Source: Chromera velia (lineage: Eukaryota; Sar; Chromeraceae). From it: 42,937 nt of DNA. Both the position numbers and the translations under genes were made by a program. Below are positions 1 to 11,322 of the stretch, piece by piece; the first letter of the stretch is position 1; every line of letters begins with the position of its first letter. Where the stretch lies: positions 17,501 to 60,437 of the forward strand of contig JAHBMJ010000015.1 in the NCBI GenBank assembly GCA_018398765.1, written 5' to 3'. The notes under the pieces were generated by a model. The model ran no database searches. It saw only the letters and a list, made by a program, of their open reading frames with translations, and had not been told where the DNA came from.

Positions 1-31
1 CGTGTGTGTGTGTGCTCGTGCGTGTGTGTTC

Positions 32-74
<43 letters not shown>

Positions 75-89
75 CGTGCGTGTGTGTGC

Positions 90-140
<51 letters not shown>

Positions 141-175
141 TGAGTAAGTGAGTGAGTGAGTGAGTGACTTAGTGA
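1..175. repeat. (GT)n / (GA)n / GAGT compound microsatellite
   Basis: The first 175 bases are almost entirely GT dinucleotides with CGTG variants. They pass into GA dinucleotides near 112-136 and then GTGA/GAGT tetramers. There is no coding signal. The tract probably lies in an intron, because the first exon seen downstream starts at a splice acceptor. Confidence 0.95.
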
Positions 176-297
176 GTGCTTGCACGGCCAATGACAAAGA
201 ACACACGTGTCTCAGCACGTTAGCATGTATGGATGTATGAATGTATGCGTGCCGGGATAAATCTCCATTTTTCGCTTCTATCTGTAAAGCTCTGCAG

Positions 298-1472
298 CGT
301 GGGTCAACATCGGCATCGCCATTCTCGAATTTGCTGCCATCAGCACCCCCTACGGTGCCGGTGTGGTCCTTGGCATTGCCATCTTTGGCCTTCTGGTCAG
401 TTTGGCGAACTTGGCCTACCAGTATCACATGAAGAACGATCCTGAGTTCCTGGCTAAGATGAATGCGATGGAAGTGCTCTTGGAAAAAACTTGTGCAGAG
501 CTGCAAAGAGATGCAGAGGAAGAAATCGCAAAACTAGAACCGTTGTACGGAGAAGAGTTCAACGCAGCCACCTGTACTTCCAGGGCCGTGATGACCTTCG
601 AGGACATCGACACAGAGTTCGCGGCCCGCACCCAAAGGAAGGACCTGGCCCGGAAATTCAACATCGCTTTTCCGGGCCAGATAGACCAGTTCTTCACCTA
701 TTTCGACAGGGCCTCGAACATCGTTGCCGGGGTCTTCAACGGAATTGGGCTCGGCATGGCTCTGCAAGAGGCCGGGCTGGCGGCGTTCCAGGTCCTCTAC
801 ACATGGGCCGGGCCCTCTGCCGACACAGTAGCGTGGTTGGCCGGTGAGAAGGGGTTGGAGTTGTTCTCTGGATTGAAGAAGGGTCTGGAGGGTCTGATGT
901 CTGCAGGCACGTCCCTCTTCCATGGGGTGAGTGCAATGATCAAACAGAGGCAGAGCTTGGCCTCCACAGAAACGGCACTCACGGCAAAATTTGCCCAGAA
1001 CTTTTTGAACAAATACACGGACCTGTGGAAGGAATGCAATGGAGTTGTTTTCCTTGTTATTCTTGTCTGCGACGCGCAGGGCCGAAGAGAAGGCATGACC
1101 CCTGTGGATGCCCGTCTCCTCTATCGTGCTACTGGGGGCGGGGTGTTGTCTGACGAAACGGATCAAGTAGAATTAACGTCCAACAATTTGTGGGCAGAGC
1201 CTCACCACCATCCTACTCCCAAACGCTCCATTGTCTCTAGCATGATCAGAAAAGTAAGAGAAGTGTTTGCCAAAACGGTGCTTGGGAAGAAGGACGCGAC
1301 CATTGTGGATGAATGTGAGAAACCCCTTGCCACCCGGTGCAAGCACTGCGTCGACATTTCAGAAGAGAGAGACTCAGCCAAACGGTCCATTCTGTCGGCA
1401 GTGCAGGAGGCAGGAGGGGGGAGAATCGATAAGGTCGGAAACAAATGCTTCGTTTATGGTGAACAAGCGTAA
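298..1472 (+). CDS. Terminal exon of an unrecognised membrane protein (5' partial)
   Basis: I do not recognise the family. The open frame extends upstream of any ATG to a polypyrimidine tract and CTGCAG acceptor ending at 297, so the coding part should begin at 298 and earlier exons should lie outside the window. The frame ends at TAA 1470-1472, giving about 391 residues. The N-terminal 45 residues are strongly hydrophobic (WVNIGIAILEFAAI, then GVVLGIAIFGLLVSLANL) and look like one or two membrane segments. A charged, helical Glu/Lys/Gln stretch follows, then a second Gly/Ala-rich hydrophobic region around 720-850 (IVAGVFNGIGLGMALQEAG), a short hydrophobic patch near 1045-1068, and a basic C-terminus with CKHC. 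No catalytic motif is visible. An upstream start inside 233-297 is possible but unsupported. Confidence 0.55.
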
Positions 1473-2229
1473 GAAAAACTGCAATCCAATCGCACGTGTC
1501 AAGTGCATCGGCATACGTTACGCATTGCTGTAAAGACAGCCTGAGACTGTCTGCGTTCAAAGTATATTAAGTCCGAGTCATATTATTGACTGAACAATCG
1601 AAGTTTAATACAAGTTCATAGAGCTTTGTTTGATCGACCAATGCAACAACCATCCAATTGTTTGATGCGTTGTTTGAAGCCTAGCATACGTCAGACCGGT
1701 CCCTATATACGGCTAGATATACGAGAGAACTTTAATATCGTCTTTGAATTTAGTTTTATAACTTGTATTATTAATATTAAATTTCAGTGTTATGTTTCAT
1801 GGAGATCTCCAAAATTCTTTGAAAATCTCCAAATCTCTAAACATTTCCAAAAACTTTTCTAGATAGAATATGATTAAAGAAAGCTTAGAAACATAATTGG
1901 CATGTTTAGTTTCACTAGTTATAGGACCGCTAGATAGAACATCGATCGTAGTATCTTATAGATCGAACATAAGGAAGGTGCTCCAAATGTTAGGTTTGAA
2001 TATCCAAACCAATTTTGGAGAGATCTAAAGCTCTAAACCCTCTCCATCATATTAGTTAGGGTCAACTAGTATAGTGTATGAAATAACTGTTGTTTCGGTC
2101 TTAACAGTACGTACTGCATGAATGTTCCAGTGATAGTTCCACAAGTTTTGCAGGCAGTTAAAAAAAAATAAATAAAAATAATTTAAGCAGACGTCTAAAC
2201 TTTTTGTAGCAAGAATCTAGTTTCTTTTT
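1473..2229. other. AT-rich intergenic DNA, no gene seen
   Basis: Base composition drops to AT-rich after the stop codon at 1472. Only short chance ORFs occur. No RNA gene or conserved motif is apparent. It presumably holds the 3' UTR of the upstream gene. Confidence 0.7.
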
Positions 2230-2464
2230 CAGAAATAATATGGGTTAATCTGGACGACTATCAAACACACGGACTCTCATATGCAAGGTCTTTATGACTG
2301 CTAAAAGACTGATATTACAACAAGGTACAACGATCCTTCTGTGTCTTGCAGGTATCTGTATCATATGATTGATAATACAGATCCTATGAGGATGACGTCA
2401 GATTCAGTCACCTTTGGCAGCCCTGACATCTCCATTCTGAGACTGTCATGAATCTAACTCACAA
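2230..2464 (-). repeat. LTR (3' copy relative to the minus-strand element)
   Basis: This copy differs from 3407-3640 by scattered substitutions (for example CAAACACACGG versus CAGACATACGG), a few per cent overall. The two LTRs have therefore diverged since insertion. It begins CAGAAATAATATGGG and ends near CTCACAA on the plus strand. Confidence 0.8.
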
Positions 2465-2599
2465 CTCATCCCCTCATGACAGGCGAACGATCTACACTTC
2501 AATCATAGATCGATTAACCAAAAGCAATAGGCTTCGTGAGTGCATTGGCTGCGTGACTCTCACGACGGATCCAAACAATGCTGGCAGACAATGAATGCA

Positions 2600-3400
2600 T
2601 CAGTCAAGAACATGCTGCATCCCCGTGTCTGAATCTGCCACCCCCGATCTGAACTGATCATGCAAAGGGTTACAGTCAATCAAGAACTGTACGGGCATGT
2701 CTTTTTGAAAATTCCGGCCAAAAGAAATCAGTCGAAGCACACGCTTGAGGCACTGCTCAAACCCAACCAATTCTAAAGCTGTGGAGCTGTCCAGCTTGAT
2801 GGTCGAACGCATCGACCACCATACAAAAATGTTGAACAATTCATCTCCTGGCTTCCAGGCATGATCAACCAGAAGAGCAATCCATGCATGCTTTCCTTCA
2901 TATGTGTCTTTCTCATGAGAGGAATCAATGAAGAAAACCATTTTGAGAAGAGGAGAGCGAGACAGACGGCGAAAATTCAGATCTTTTGGATCTTTCTTGA
3001 TTTCATGCAGGATTCTGACAGCAATCGCGAGATCCCTGTGGATCGGAGTCTTCCTATAGTGAGAAAGAATATCATACCACACACGACGGAAAGGAGAGAG
3101 ACGTCCCCCCCAACCCAGACACCCGATCACACTGCTGTAGATGTCTTTCAGAGACAGATCTGGTTGCTCACCTTCCTGCAGATAAAAATCCTTTTCTTTG
3201 CATGAAGACGTGCCCTCTACTCCTCTTCGAGGGATCTTATATTCTCTAAACAGTTTGTCTGTGTCCACCCCCTCAAGATACGAGGACATCGAGACTCTGC
3301 ACTCCCTTGTGTCTCCTTCAAAGTCCATTCCCGCATACTTGAATTTATATGAAGCCATGTCAAGCCTCGTCATTTTCCTAAACTCCATCTCCCCCTGCAC
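2600..3400 (-). pseudogene. Retrotransposon Pol fragment: end of RT plus RNase H
   Basis: This is a 266-residue open frame between the two LTRs. After a lead-in with IYSSVIGCLGW, the position where Ty1/copia polyproteins pass from reverse transcriptase to RNase H, comes a HRDLAIAVRILHEIKKD segment like the copia 'H...A..RIL.YLK' motif. Candidate RNase H acidic residues follow: Asp in VFFIDSSH, Glu in the DSSTALELVGFEQ stretch and Asp in FLIDCNPL. WWSMRSTIKLDSS matches the 'W.S.kq..v.lSS.EAE' pattern of copia RNase H. The frame is intact but represents only the C-terminal part of Pol. It begins just inside the 5' LTR, so the upstream coding region was deleted. Copia affinity is inferred from motif order only. 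Confidence 0.65.
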
Positions 3401-3406
3401 GTCACC

Positions 3407-3640
3407 AGAAATAATATGGGTTAATCTGGACGACTATCAGACATACGGACTCTCATATGCAAGGTCTTTACGACTGTTAAGAGACTAACATTACGACAAG
3501 GTACAACGATCCTTCTGTATCTTGCAGGTATCTGTATCATATGATTGATAATACAGATCCTATGAGGATGACATCAGATTCAGTCACTCCTGGTACCCCT
3601 GACATCTCCATTCTGAGACTGTTATAAATCTAACTCACAA
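3407..3640 (-). repeat. LTR (5' copy relative to the minus-strand element)
   Basis: Direct repeat of 2230-2464. On the minus strand it runs from TTGTGAGTTAG to ATTATTTCTG and is followed at once by GGTGACGTGC, where a primer-binding site would be expected. I could not match that segment to a tRNA from memory. Confidence 0.8.
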
Positions 3641-3646
3641 CTTTTT

Positions 3647-4570
3647 CTTCCTATTTCTTCCTTATGACACCCTTAGACTTTCTTTTCATTAGAAACTACA
3701 AATTTTTGCAAAAATCTTTTTTTCCTTTTTAAATAAAAAATTCTACCAGCATCGCATATCCGACTTAAAATCCGACTTTATCAATACTGATCACATTTTC
3801 TTAATCAACAGTAATTCAGTACGAATATTGATTCTTTTTTTTATTCATTAATTATAGTTGAATCATTTTCTGTCGTATTTACGAGGGACTCAGGACTAGC
3901 CTGAGGACTGGCTATGAAGTCTTTTTGTTGTTTCTGAGCATGTATCTAATTCCGCTTACCAGAAGAATCAGCAGAATGCATACACGGTCTGTGCAGACTG
4001 TGCAGCGCCATGCAATGCCAATCTGTCTTGTATGTCTCGGCATGACCGTTCCTGTAGACATGCATTCAGACAAATTCCAGGACAAGTCTCTGTTCATTCA
4101 TCCTTCCTTTTCCTTTTCACGTTTGGATGCAGAGCACGTCCCAGCTTTGCAATTGGTTGTTTCACGACTTTCTGGTTTTGGGGTTTGGTCTTTTCTGTAC
4201 CAGTTCCGGCGTCAACCCCTGCATGCATGCAGGAGAGGAGAACAAGCAGAGATACTCGATGGAGGCTTCGCAAGAAAAAAAAAATATTTCAACGCACTCT
4301 GGCACACAAAACCACAAACGCATACATCCACAGGTATACACAATCACATGCGAATACAAATGACACATACCCAGAAAGACACACGCATGCAATTTTCGCA
4401 GACGTTCCCTCTCAGTCTCTGTTCCAGATTTTCTTTCCTTCCGTCCCCCTCTTCCCCCCCCCTCCCTACACCCTTCTCTTAAACGGTTTTCCCCACACGC
4501 ACACAGGCAGAGATATTCTGCAATTCTCCCTTTTGCGCATACACACCGTCACATCACGCCTTTCATCCGC
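3647..4570. other. Intergenic, AT-rich then C/A-rich low complexity
   Basis: 3650-3900 is AT-rich. 3900-4570 gains CA- and C-rich low-complexity sequence. Overlapping ORFs on both strands have biased compositions typical of low complexity. I see no supported gene. One TGCATGCA octamer lies at 4220-4227. Confidence 0.6.
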
Positions 4571-4576
4571 CCATCC

Positions 4577-4626
4577 ACACACACACACACACACAAACAA
4601 AGGAGGNGGGGGGGGGGGGGGGGGGC
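4577..4626. repeat. (CA)n followed by poly-G with an assembly N
   Basis: A CA run near 4577-4594 is followed by AGGAGG, a single N at 4607 and about 18 G. The N beside the homopolymer marks an unresolved length. Confidence 0.9.
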
Positions 4627-4697
4627 AGAAAGACAGAGAGAAACCAAGGAAAAGAGAAGGGAGAGAGGAGACGACACCGCAAAGACGGTCCAGTTGG

Positions 4698-6606
4698 TCA
4701 AAGGTTTTCTTTCAACAGGGCCGCAAAAAGCCGTGAGATGACAGTACAGAAGCAGCAGAGGGACAAACAGAAAAGCCAAAATCCGCATTCACATCCACCC
4801 ACTCTTCTTTCATTCAACGACGGACAAATACAGAGAATATGCATGTGCTCAGTAACACATCTACAGCATGCGATTCTCCCTTTCCCTCTTTCCTGCCCCC
4901 ACGCACCTGCCCCCCTTGCGATGAGGTACTGGGCCATGTAGTATGTGCTCATGGTGCAGAGGACCAGGAAGGTCCGGGTCGCCCTCTCGGAGGCAAAAGG
5001 GAGGGCCGACTCCATGCCTTCAAAAAGAATTGAAGGAAGGAAGAAGTTGGAAGGAAGACCATTAAGTTCAAATGGATGACGGTAGCGTCGGAGACACCAA
5101 AGAAACGAAAAGACGAGATGAGACAGGCGGCAGAACTTACACAAATCGAAGAAGAGATGCAGAAGAGCAAAGATGGCGAACGAGAGAAAAAGAAATAAGA
5201 TCCTCAAAAGAGAGACAAAAAAAGAGGTACGGCACAGAGACACCGCGCAAAAGAAAAAGTGATGTAGGTGGTAACAGATACACACACAGATTCAGATACA
5301 GATACAGATATACAGACACAAATACACACACAGATATTGATACAGACACACATACAGATACAGATACAGACACAGAGACAGATACAGACACAGATACGGA
5401 CACAGAAACAGATACAGAGACAGACACAGATACAGACACAGAAACAGACACAGACACAGAAAGAGACACAGATACAGAAACAGACAGACCTGCAAAGTTG
5501 AACACTTCGTTGATCACAATGCTGTCAGAGATGGCAAAACTGATTGCACCCGCCTTTGAAGCCACAAGATCTAGACACGCCCCCCCACTTCCTTCTCCTC
5601 CTTGTACAAGGGCTCTCCAGACCATGCACGAGATAGCTGCTGTGTAGAAGGTCACCGGAACCAGAGCCTCGAAAGGCAAAAACTTCCAGTTCAGGGAGAA
5701 GGAGGACACGGCCAGCCCAAGGAGCCCGACAAAATAGATAGCTCGGAATTCCGAGTTATCCAAACAGAACGCGACTGTGTACAGCACATGTTGGAGAGCG
5801 AAGCAGAGAGCCCCCAGGTGGAAGAAGAAGACATCGTTCTCGTCCATCGGCATCGCCATAAAGGAGTCCCCAAACAGCGCGAAGCAGAGACCAGCCAGAA
5901 TCAGGTACGAGTAAGTGGGGGCACTCTCGGTCGACCCTTTTGGCGATCCCCGGCGGCACTTGGACACGAGGGAGCCTATCAGAATTCCGACTGGTAGAAG
6001 CTTAGTGCCTGCATGCACACAGTGGAAAAGAGAGAGAGAAAAACTCACATAGAGCGAAAGGATTATGATGAAGATAAAGCCGTTTTCTCGCAGAAAAAAA
6101 AAACCGGCAGCGCACTAACGAGAGGCCCCAATGATGCTCCGAGAACTCCCTAAGGGAGGGACTCTTCCCTGCCCCCTCGCTTCCTGTCGCAATCTTTCAG
6201 TGAACGAGACAGTGAGGGTCCAACAGACAAAAATCTGGCTCGCTCCTTGGCACTACGCTTTGGTTTGTTGGTCAAACTTCATTCCATCTTTCAGTGTGAC
6301 ATGTCCAACCCCTGTACTCTCCGATACCCTTTACATGTATATCAATAATGAATAAAACCCTCCAAAAAGCCCTCCCTATCAGACCACACACCCACCTGTG
6401 TTGATCAGGAGCACCTTCGGAGTGTCACCCTCGTACAGGACCCGGCAGAGGAGATGAAGTCCTCCGAACACGGAGAAGAACGTGAGGACCCGGTATTTGT
6501 TCAAGACAGAGACCAGCAGAAGCATGCAGAACAGGTACACGAAGATGCACCCACACACGATGTTGACTGCTCCTGACCAGGAGAACGTAGCCACCTGGTA
6601 TTCCAT
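4698..6606 (-). CDS. TMEM86/YhhN family protein, lysoplasmalogenase-like
   Basis: The YhhN/TMEM86 family comprises multi-pass membrane enzymes. Characterised members hydrolyse the vinyl-ether bond of lysoplasmalogens. Proposed minus-strand exons: 6606-6396 (ATG 6606-6604, MEYQVATFSW), 6008-5490, and 5017 onward. Both junctions join in phase through a split Gly codon (donors GTGGGT and GTCTGT; acceptors ATGCAG and GAAG). Family signatures are visible in order: KLLPVGILIG, LCFALFGDSFMA (the 'LLGD' motif), HLGALCFALQHVLY ('G...F...H..Y'), ISDSIVINEVFNF ('SDs...n.F') and TYYMAQYLI near the end. Conserved Asp residues in FGDS and ISDS are present. About 280 residues are covered by 4907. Beyond that the frame either reads on to a stop at 4698 or splices at GTGCGT (4906), so the C-terminus is uncertain. 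Substrate specificity is inferred from family only. Confidence 0.8.
5280..5489. repeat. CAGATA/CAGACA hexanucleotide array in an intron
   Basis: About 35 imperfect copies of a six-base unit (ACAGAT/ACAGAC) fill 210 bp. On the minus strand the array starts exactly at the proposed donor (GTCTGT) of TMEM86 intron 2. It stays open in three plus-strand frames and at least one minus-strand frame, giving spurious Ser-Val or Asp-Thr repeat ORFs. Confidence 0.92.
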
Positions 6607-6609
6607 CCT

Positions 6610-7885
6610 TCCTTGCTTCTCCTTCCTTCTTTCTTAGTTGAACCCCAACAAATGAGTCAGGTTGAGAGTAAGGCAACACAAATGCCGGCTTCTTCACCAG
6701 CTAGAAGCTGAAAGAATCAATCCAGTGCGATGCCTCTGTGCCCCCCCCTCCCGGGCCTTCACTGTCCGATTTGACAATCCCCTCAGTGTTCTCTTCTCCT
6801 CTCGTTTTTGCGTGCTAGTTTCAACTCCCGTCTCCTCAACGTCCTCTTGTCTCCTCTCCAAGCTGTTGTCTTTTGTGCCTGTTCACACCTCTTCTTCGCA
6901 AAGAGAATGGAACGCTCCAGCACTGCTATGCCAAGTTACGATTCTATCACGCAGACAGACAATTCTGGACGCCAACCGATGCCAACAAAACGAATTCTTC
7001 AGTAGACCTGTGCAGAGAAGAAAGACGAAGCTTTTGCAACACTTATAGACATGACCTTCTATAAACAGATTCTGAGAGCAAAGGGCACAGATCAAAGAAG
7101 CAGTGCAGTTGATGTCGATAAAATTACGGATCAATTGTCCCAGAATGTTCCAGATGCGGCTGGCCATAGACCAGAATTCAATTAAGACTTGCGGTTGGTC
7201 ACCAACTTATGTAGCAGCTGTCTCCAAGCGTCCGTCTACATGCATAGCTTGCCGTGGCCCCCGGCCATGGTATTATCTGTTAAGGCCCTTAGCCGCACCT
7301 GTGGAAAAAAAAAAGTCGAATTACCAATAAATCGGGTTACATTTGCCTTTCGGGACCCGCGCTTTCCGGCAACTGTACAGCGCGTGCATGGCGAACATGC
7401 GTCTAACCTTGATGTATCGGTACATATATATACAAAAACACACATGGAGGGGAATTGTACGTAGATTCGATCATCTGTGTAGTTTTCAAGGAAGGCGATA
7501 AAACATACCATCTAAGTGAAGCTGTTCTGAATTGCTCCGTTGTTTGACTATGCTACCAAACTCAGTGGTAAGTTAAGACATGCCGCCTTACAGAGTTAGG
7601 AGTGAGCCGCACCACGACTGAGTACGCTTGACAAAGAGGAAAAACGGATAATTTGATCTGCAGGAACCTCTTTTTGCCCGTCTTCTTTCTCTCTGCTTGG
7701 CCCCTCTTGTCGTTCTTCAGCACCTGGTTTCTCGACTTCCTTCTACCTCCACTTGAGGATTTGGGACGCAAAATACTGTCTATATATAGTGTGTATCACT
7801 GTGGATGCTGTAGTATTCGCTTTGAAATGTTGTGGAGAGGCTCACCGCGTATGGGTCCAGCGCTTGGTAAGTTCAAGAGGAAGAG
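6610..7885. other. Intergenic, no gene supported
   Basis: This is the upstream side of the minus-strand TMEM86 gene, so its promoter probably lies within 6607-7100. Several ORFs under 130 codons occur on both strands but lack recognisable motifs. Nothing else can be supported. Confidence 0.6.
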
Positions 7886-7970
7886 ATGTGAACAGAAGCC
7901 GTTTGGGCCTGTGAATAAAGCTAGATAAGCAAGTGTATGAACAAAAGCCGTTTGGGCATGTGGATGAATG
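7886..7970 (+). repeat. Two detached copies of the 9.2-10.6 kb minisatellite unit
   Basis: The core AGAAGCCGTTTGGGC occurs here once exactly and once with one change (AAAAGCCGTTTGGGC), spaced about 50 bp apart. They carry the same GTGGATGAATG downstream sequence as the main array 1.2 kb away. Confidence 0.85.
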
Positions 7971-9205
7971 TTTACTAGGGTATTCGACTATTTCAATTAC
8001 GATTAAGATTTTATAGGTAAGATCATACAAAACTTTAAGGGCTCAATATGGAGGTGCCCGCTGCCAGACCCGCCGCCGCATCTTATTGAGATACGCGGGA
8101 CGGGCGTGCCGCATGGATTTATGAAATAGTAATCGCATGTTGATTGAAACATAATTGAATACGAATCAAACAGACTGATTGATAAGAAGGAAAACATTCT
8201 TTTTCTTATCAGTCCTCTCCGTATGAATGATTTGCATCCTTCTACAGTAAGTTCTCTTTTATACTAGAGCCTGGTACCTTACAAAAACATATAATAAAAA
8301 CATAGATTATATAAACATTTTAGGCTAAAGGAACGTGGTTCACCTTAAAAAGCTTAACTCCGGTGAAATTAAGTATGATTACAGGAAAAAATAATCATAT
8401 ACCCCCCCTTTTATAGTATGTCTCTTACAACTGATTACGGACTATGAGATTATGGCATCTTTTAAAAGACCACCAATATTTTTTTTCCTTACATACCGTT
8501 ACCCATCTCCCAGAAAGCACAAGGCTTCCCGCTGTAGCTCATACAAAAGACAATAAAAATTATTAATTCTCTTCTTCTGCAGTCTTTTCAGCGCCTATTA
8601 GGGAGTCAAGCTAGGGATTCAGGGGCAAAGGGAGGGGGGAAGAGTGATGGAAGAGGAGTTGAGTTGACTATTTGGCCTCTCTTGGGACGCCGCAGAGCAA
8701 CAGCAGCCACCGCGAGCCTAGTTCTATTGCAGCCCAAAATTTGCCTTAATACTGTTGGTCTTACTGTTATTTTTTATTGGTTGCACCATATAAAAGTCGT
8801 AGGAAAAGGCTAGGGAAAAAGTAACTGTTTGTTCATGGAGGAGGATGAGCGAAAGACCCTGATGTTATTATGGATGTTGAGATTGAAGTCTGGTGATGAC
8901 ATTATCGTATCATGACGGTTTTCTTTTGTTTTTTGAAGGAGGGTCCAGGGAGGGGGGCTGTTTACCCCATTTTACTATATATTACGGATTACAAGTTTAC
9001 GAGCCCTTTCTAGATGTCGGCTGGAGACAAGACTTTCATCGCAGACTACAAGCGAACCAGTGAGCATTCTGATAAGATGTTGACTTTGTTTGAAGTAATT
9101 TAATATAATAAGTCCTAAAAAAATGGTTTTTAGTGTAGGAGTGACGTTAAATACTAATATACCTTATGTGTAACCCCTAAAATTCATCTAGTAATACTTT
9201 AAGTC
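7971..9205. other. AT-rich intergenic DNA, no gene seen
   Basis: The segment is mostly AT-rich with short G-rich patches (8600-8710, 8940-8960). No ORF of note and no RNA-gene structure was recognised. One small GC-rich island (8055-8115) contains CCGCCGCCGC and CGGGACGGGCG. Confidence 0.6.
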
Positions 9206-9209
9206 GATT

Positions 9210-10600
9210 ACCCTAGGAATGTTTGGGCGTGCGGGTGCATGGAGAAAGAGGGACATGGAAAGGAAGTGTGTGTAGTAACAGAATCCGCTTAGGCCTGCAG
9301 GTGGATGAATGAAGAGAGACGGAGAGAGCGAGCGTGTTTATAAGTATGTATGAGTTTGTGAATAGAAGCCGTTTGGGCGTGACGGAGAGAGCGAGTGTGT
9401 TTATGAGTATGTATGAGTTTGTGAACAGAAGCCGTTTGGGCGTGCAAATGAGATAAGGAGAACGAGTGTGTGAACAGAAGCCGCTTAGGCCCATAGATGA
9501 ATGAAGAGAGATCAATTGTGTGTCATTGAAGAAAAGCCGCTTGGGCTGCTGGTTAGGCCTGTGGATAAATGAAGAGAGATCAAGTGTATGAACAGAAACA
9601 TACAGAAGCCGCTTGGGCCTATGGATGAGTGAAAAGAGACAGGGAGAACGAGTGTGTGAATTGAAGCCGTTTGGGCATGTGGGTGAATGAAGGGAGACAA
9701 GGAGATACAAGGAAAGCAAGTGTATGAACAGAAGCCGCTTGGGCGTGTGAATGAAAAGAGACAAGGAGATACAAGGAGAGCGAGTGTGTGAACAGAAGCT
9801 GGTTCGGCGTGCGGGCGAAGAAAGAGAGACAAGGAGAACAAGTGTATAAACAGAAGCTAGGAACAGGAGTCGTTTGGGCCCGTGGACTAGCCTATAGATG
9901 AATGAAGAAGAATCAATTGTGTGTCATTGAACAAAAGCCGCTGAGGCCTATGGCTAGGCCTGTGGATGAATGAAGAGATATCAAGTGCGTGAACAGAAGC
10001 CGCTTGGGCCTGCTGATGAATTAAGAGAGACAGGGAGAGTGAGTATGTGAACAGAAGCCGTTTGGGCGTGTGGGTGAATGAAAAGAGACAAGGAGATACA
10101 AGGAGAGCAAGTGTGTGAACAGAAGCCGCTTGGGCCTCATGCAGTAAATCAATGAAGAATAATGAAGAGAGACATGGAGAGCGAGTGTGTAAACAGAAGC
10201 CGTTTGGGGCGTCACGACGGTGTGGGTGCATGAACACAGACAGGGAAAGCGAGTATCTGAACCGGTGTGAACAAGCTAGGTGAACAGGAGCCGGTTGGGC
10301 ATGCGGGTGAATGAAGAGGGACAAGGACTCGCACAAGCATGTCAGCAGAAGATATTTGAATGGATGTGTGGGTACTTGAATAAATAGAGACAGCCCGTCA
10401 CTAAGAGAGAATGAGACTCAGTGTGAAAACAGAACTTCAAGCCGTTAGGGCCTGTGGGTAAATAGAAATAAACGAAGAGAGACAGAGAGAGCGAGTGTGT
10501 GAATAAAAGCCGTTCGGGCATGTGGATGTGAGAGTGTTAATGGAAGCCGTTAACTTTGGGCATGTGGGTGAGTGATCGAAGAGAAACAGGGAAAATGAAG
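9210..10600 (+). repeat. Degenerate ~50-65 bp minisatellite, core AGAAGCCGYTTGGGC
   Basis: Roughly twenty copies of a unit built as AACAGAAGCCG(T/C)TTGGGC, then GTGGATGAATGA, then AGAGAGACAAGGAGA, then GCGAGTGTGTG. Units vary in length through internal insertions and deletions. The minus strand stays open for up to 183 codons because the unit lacks stops in that frame, producing repeats of PKRLLF...HTL. I regard that as incidental, since the frame shifts from unit to unit. It grades into GAGT-rich simple sequence after 10580. Confidence 0.9.
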
Positions 10601-11210
10601 GAGTAAGTGAGTGAGCAAGTAAGACAGTGAGTAAGTGAATTAGTGAGGAAAGCAAGAATGACTCAATGAGTCAGTGACTAAGTGTGTTAGTGAGTGAGTA
10701 AGTGAGCACAATTAACTATAGCAACTAATACCGCAAGCGTAGCAAGCATGTAGTTTGGGACTTGTATAACGTTGTGTTCAAACATTTTACAGACTAGTTC
10801 ACAGTCTCAGTCACAGCTAGATGATTTAAAAGAGTAAGTTGATAATAGAAGGCGTATATAATGTTTGGCTACCACATATGCTACTATGCTACTACTAGAA
10901 TGGCCAAAATATAAATGAAAGTAATTACAGCATGTGTGTCTGTATGTAAAAGACCTGTATATTAACTCCGTAAATAAAAAATAAAAATGTAAGTAAATTT
11001 AAGTGGGGAGTACTGTGATTTTTTTTTTTTATAAGCAAAAATAAGTTGTTAAAGATTTATCAGTAATGTATTGCTGTGGTTACAATTTCATTTTCTCTTT
11101 CATGTTTATTCACGTTAACACCATGTGTTAGCAAAGTCCTTGTACGTCATTAATTTTCTTATTAGCAAACGTATCTAATAGTAGAGCTCTTCTTATTTCT
11201 TCTTCTCAAC
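10601..11210. other. GAGT simple sequence then AT-rich DNA
   Basis: AGTGAGTAAGTG-type repeats to about 10710 are followed by AT-rich sequence with a poly-T run near 11020. No gene is visible. Confidence 0.7.
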
Positions 11211-11322
11211 GGTCTTGAAGCCCGTCCAGCCGTCTCCGGCCCTCTATGGCATTTACAGATACCGCGGCTACGTTTTTGTGCAGCCAACAACCGTGATTGA
11301 GGGTTTTGTCATGCACCGTATA

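Larger units (their letters stand above)
2230..3640 (-). mobile_element. Short LTR retrotransposon remnant (copia-like RNase H)
   Basis: Two direct repeats of about 235 bp (2230-2464 and 3407-3640) bracket a coding segment on the minus strand. Outside them sits the same hexamer, CTTTTT, at 2224-2229 and 3641-3646, as expected for a target-site duplication. On the minus strand a purine-rich GAGGGGATGAG immediately precedes the downstream LTR, which suits a polypurine tract. The internal region is only about 940 bp and retains just the end of the reverse transcriptase and the RNase H, so gag, protease, integrase and most of RT are missing. The element is therefore a deletion derivative that needs enzymes in trans. 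The ends are not a perfect TG...CA, so the LTR borders are uncertain by a few bases. Confidence 0.75.

Noticed and set aside
5072-5647. Plus-strand 191-codon ORF with Asp-Thr repeats
   Set aside because: It is a shadow of the hexanucleotide repeat and lies antisense to the TMEM86 exons.
9213-10336. Minus-strand ORFs of 183 and 149 codons with repeated PKRLLF/HTL words
   Set aside because: They are read through a degenerate minisatellite whose unit lacks stops. The frame switches between units and no other coding signal is present.
9210-10600. Possible CRISPR array
   Set aside because: The whole unit repeats, including the 'spacers', lengths vary and the genome is eukaryotic. It is a minisatellite.
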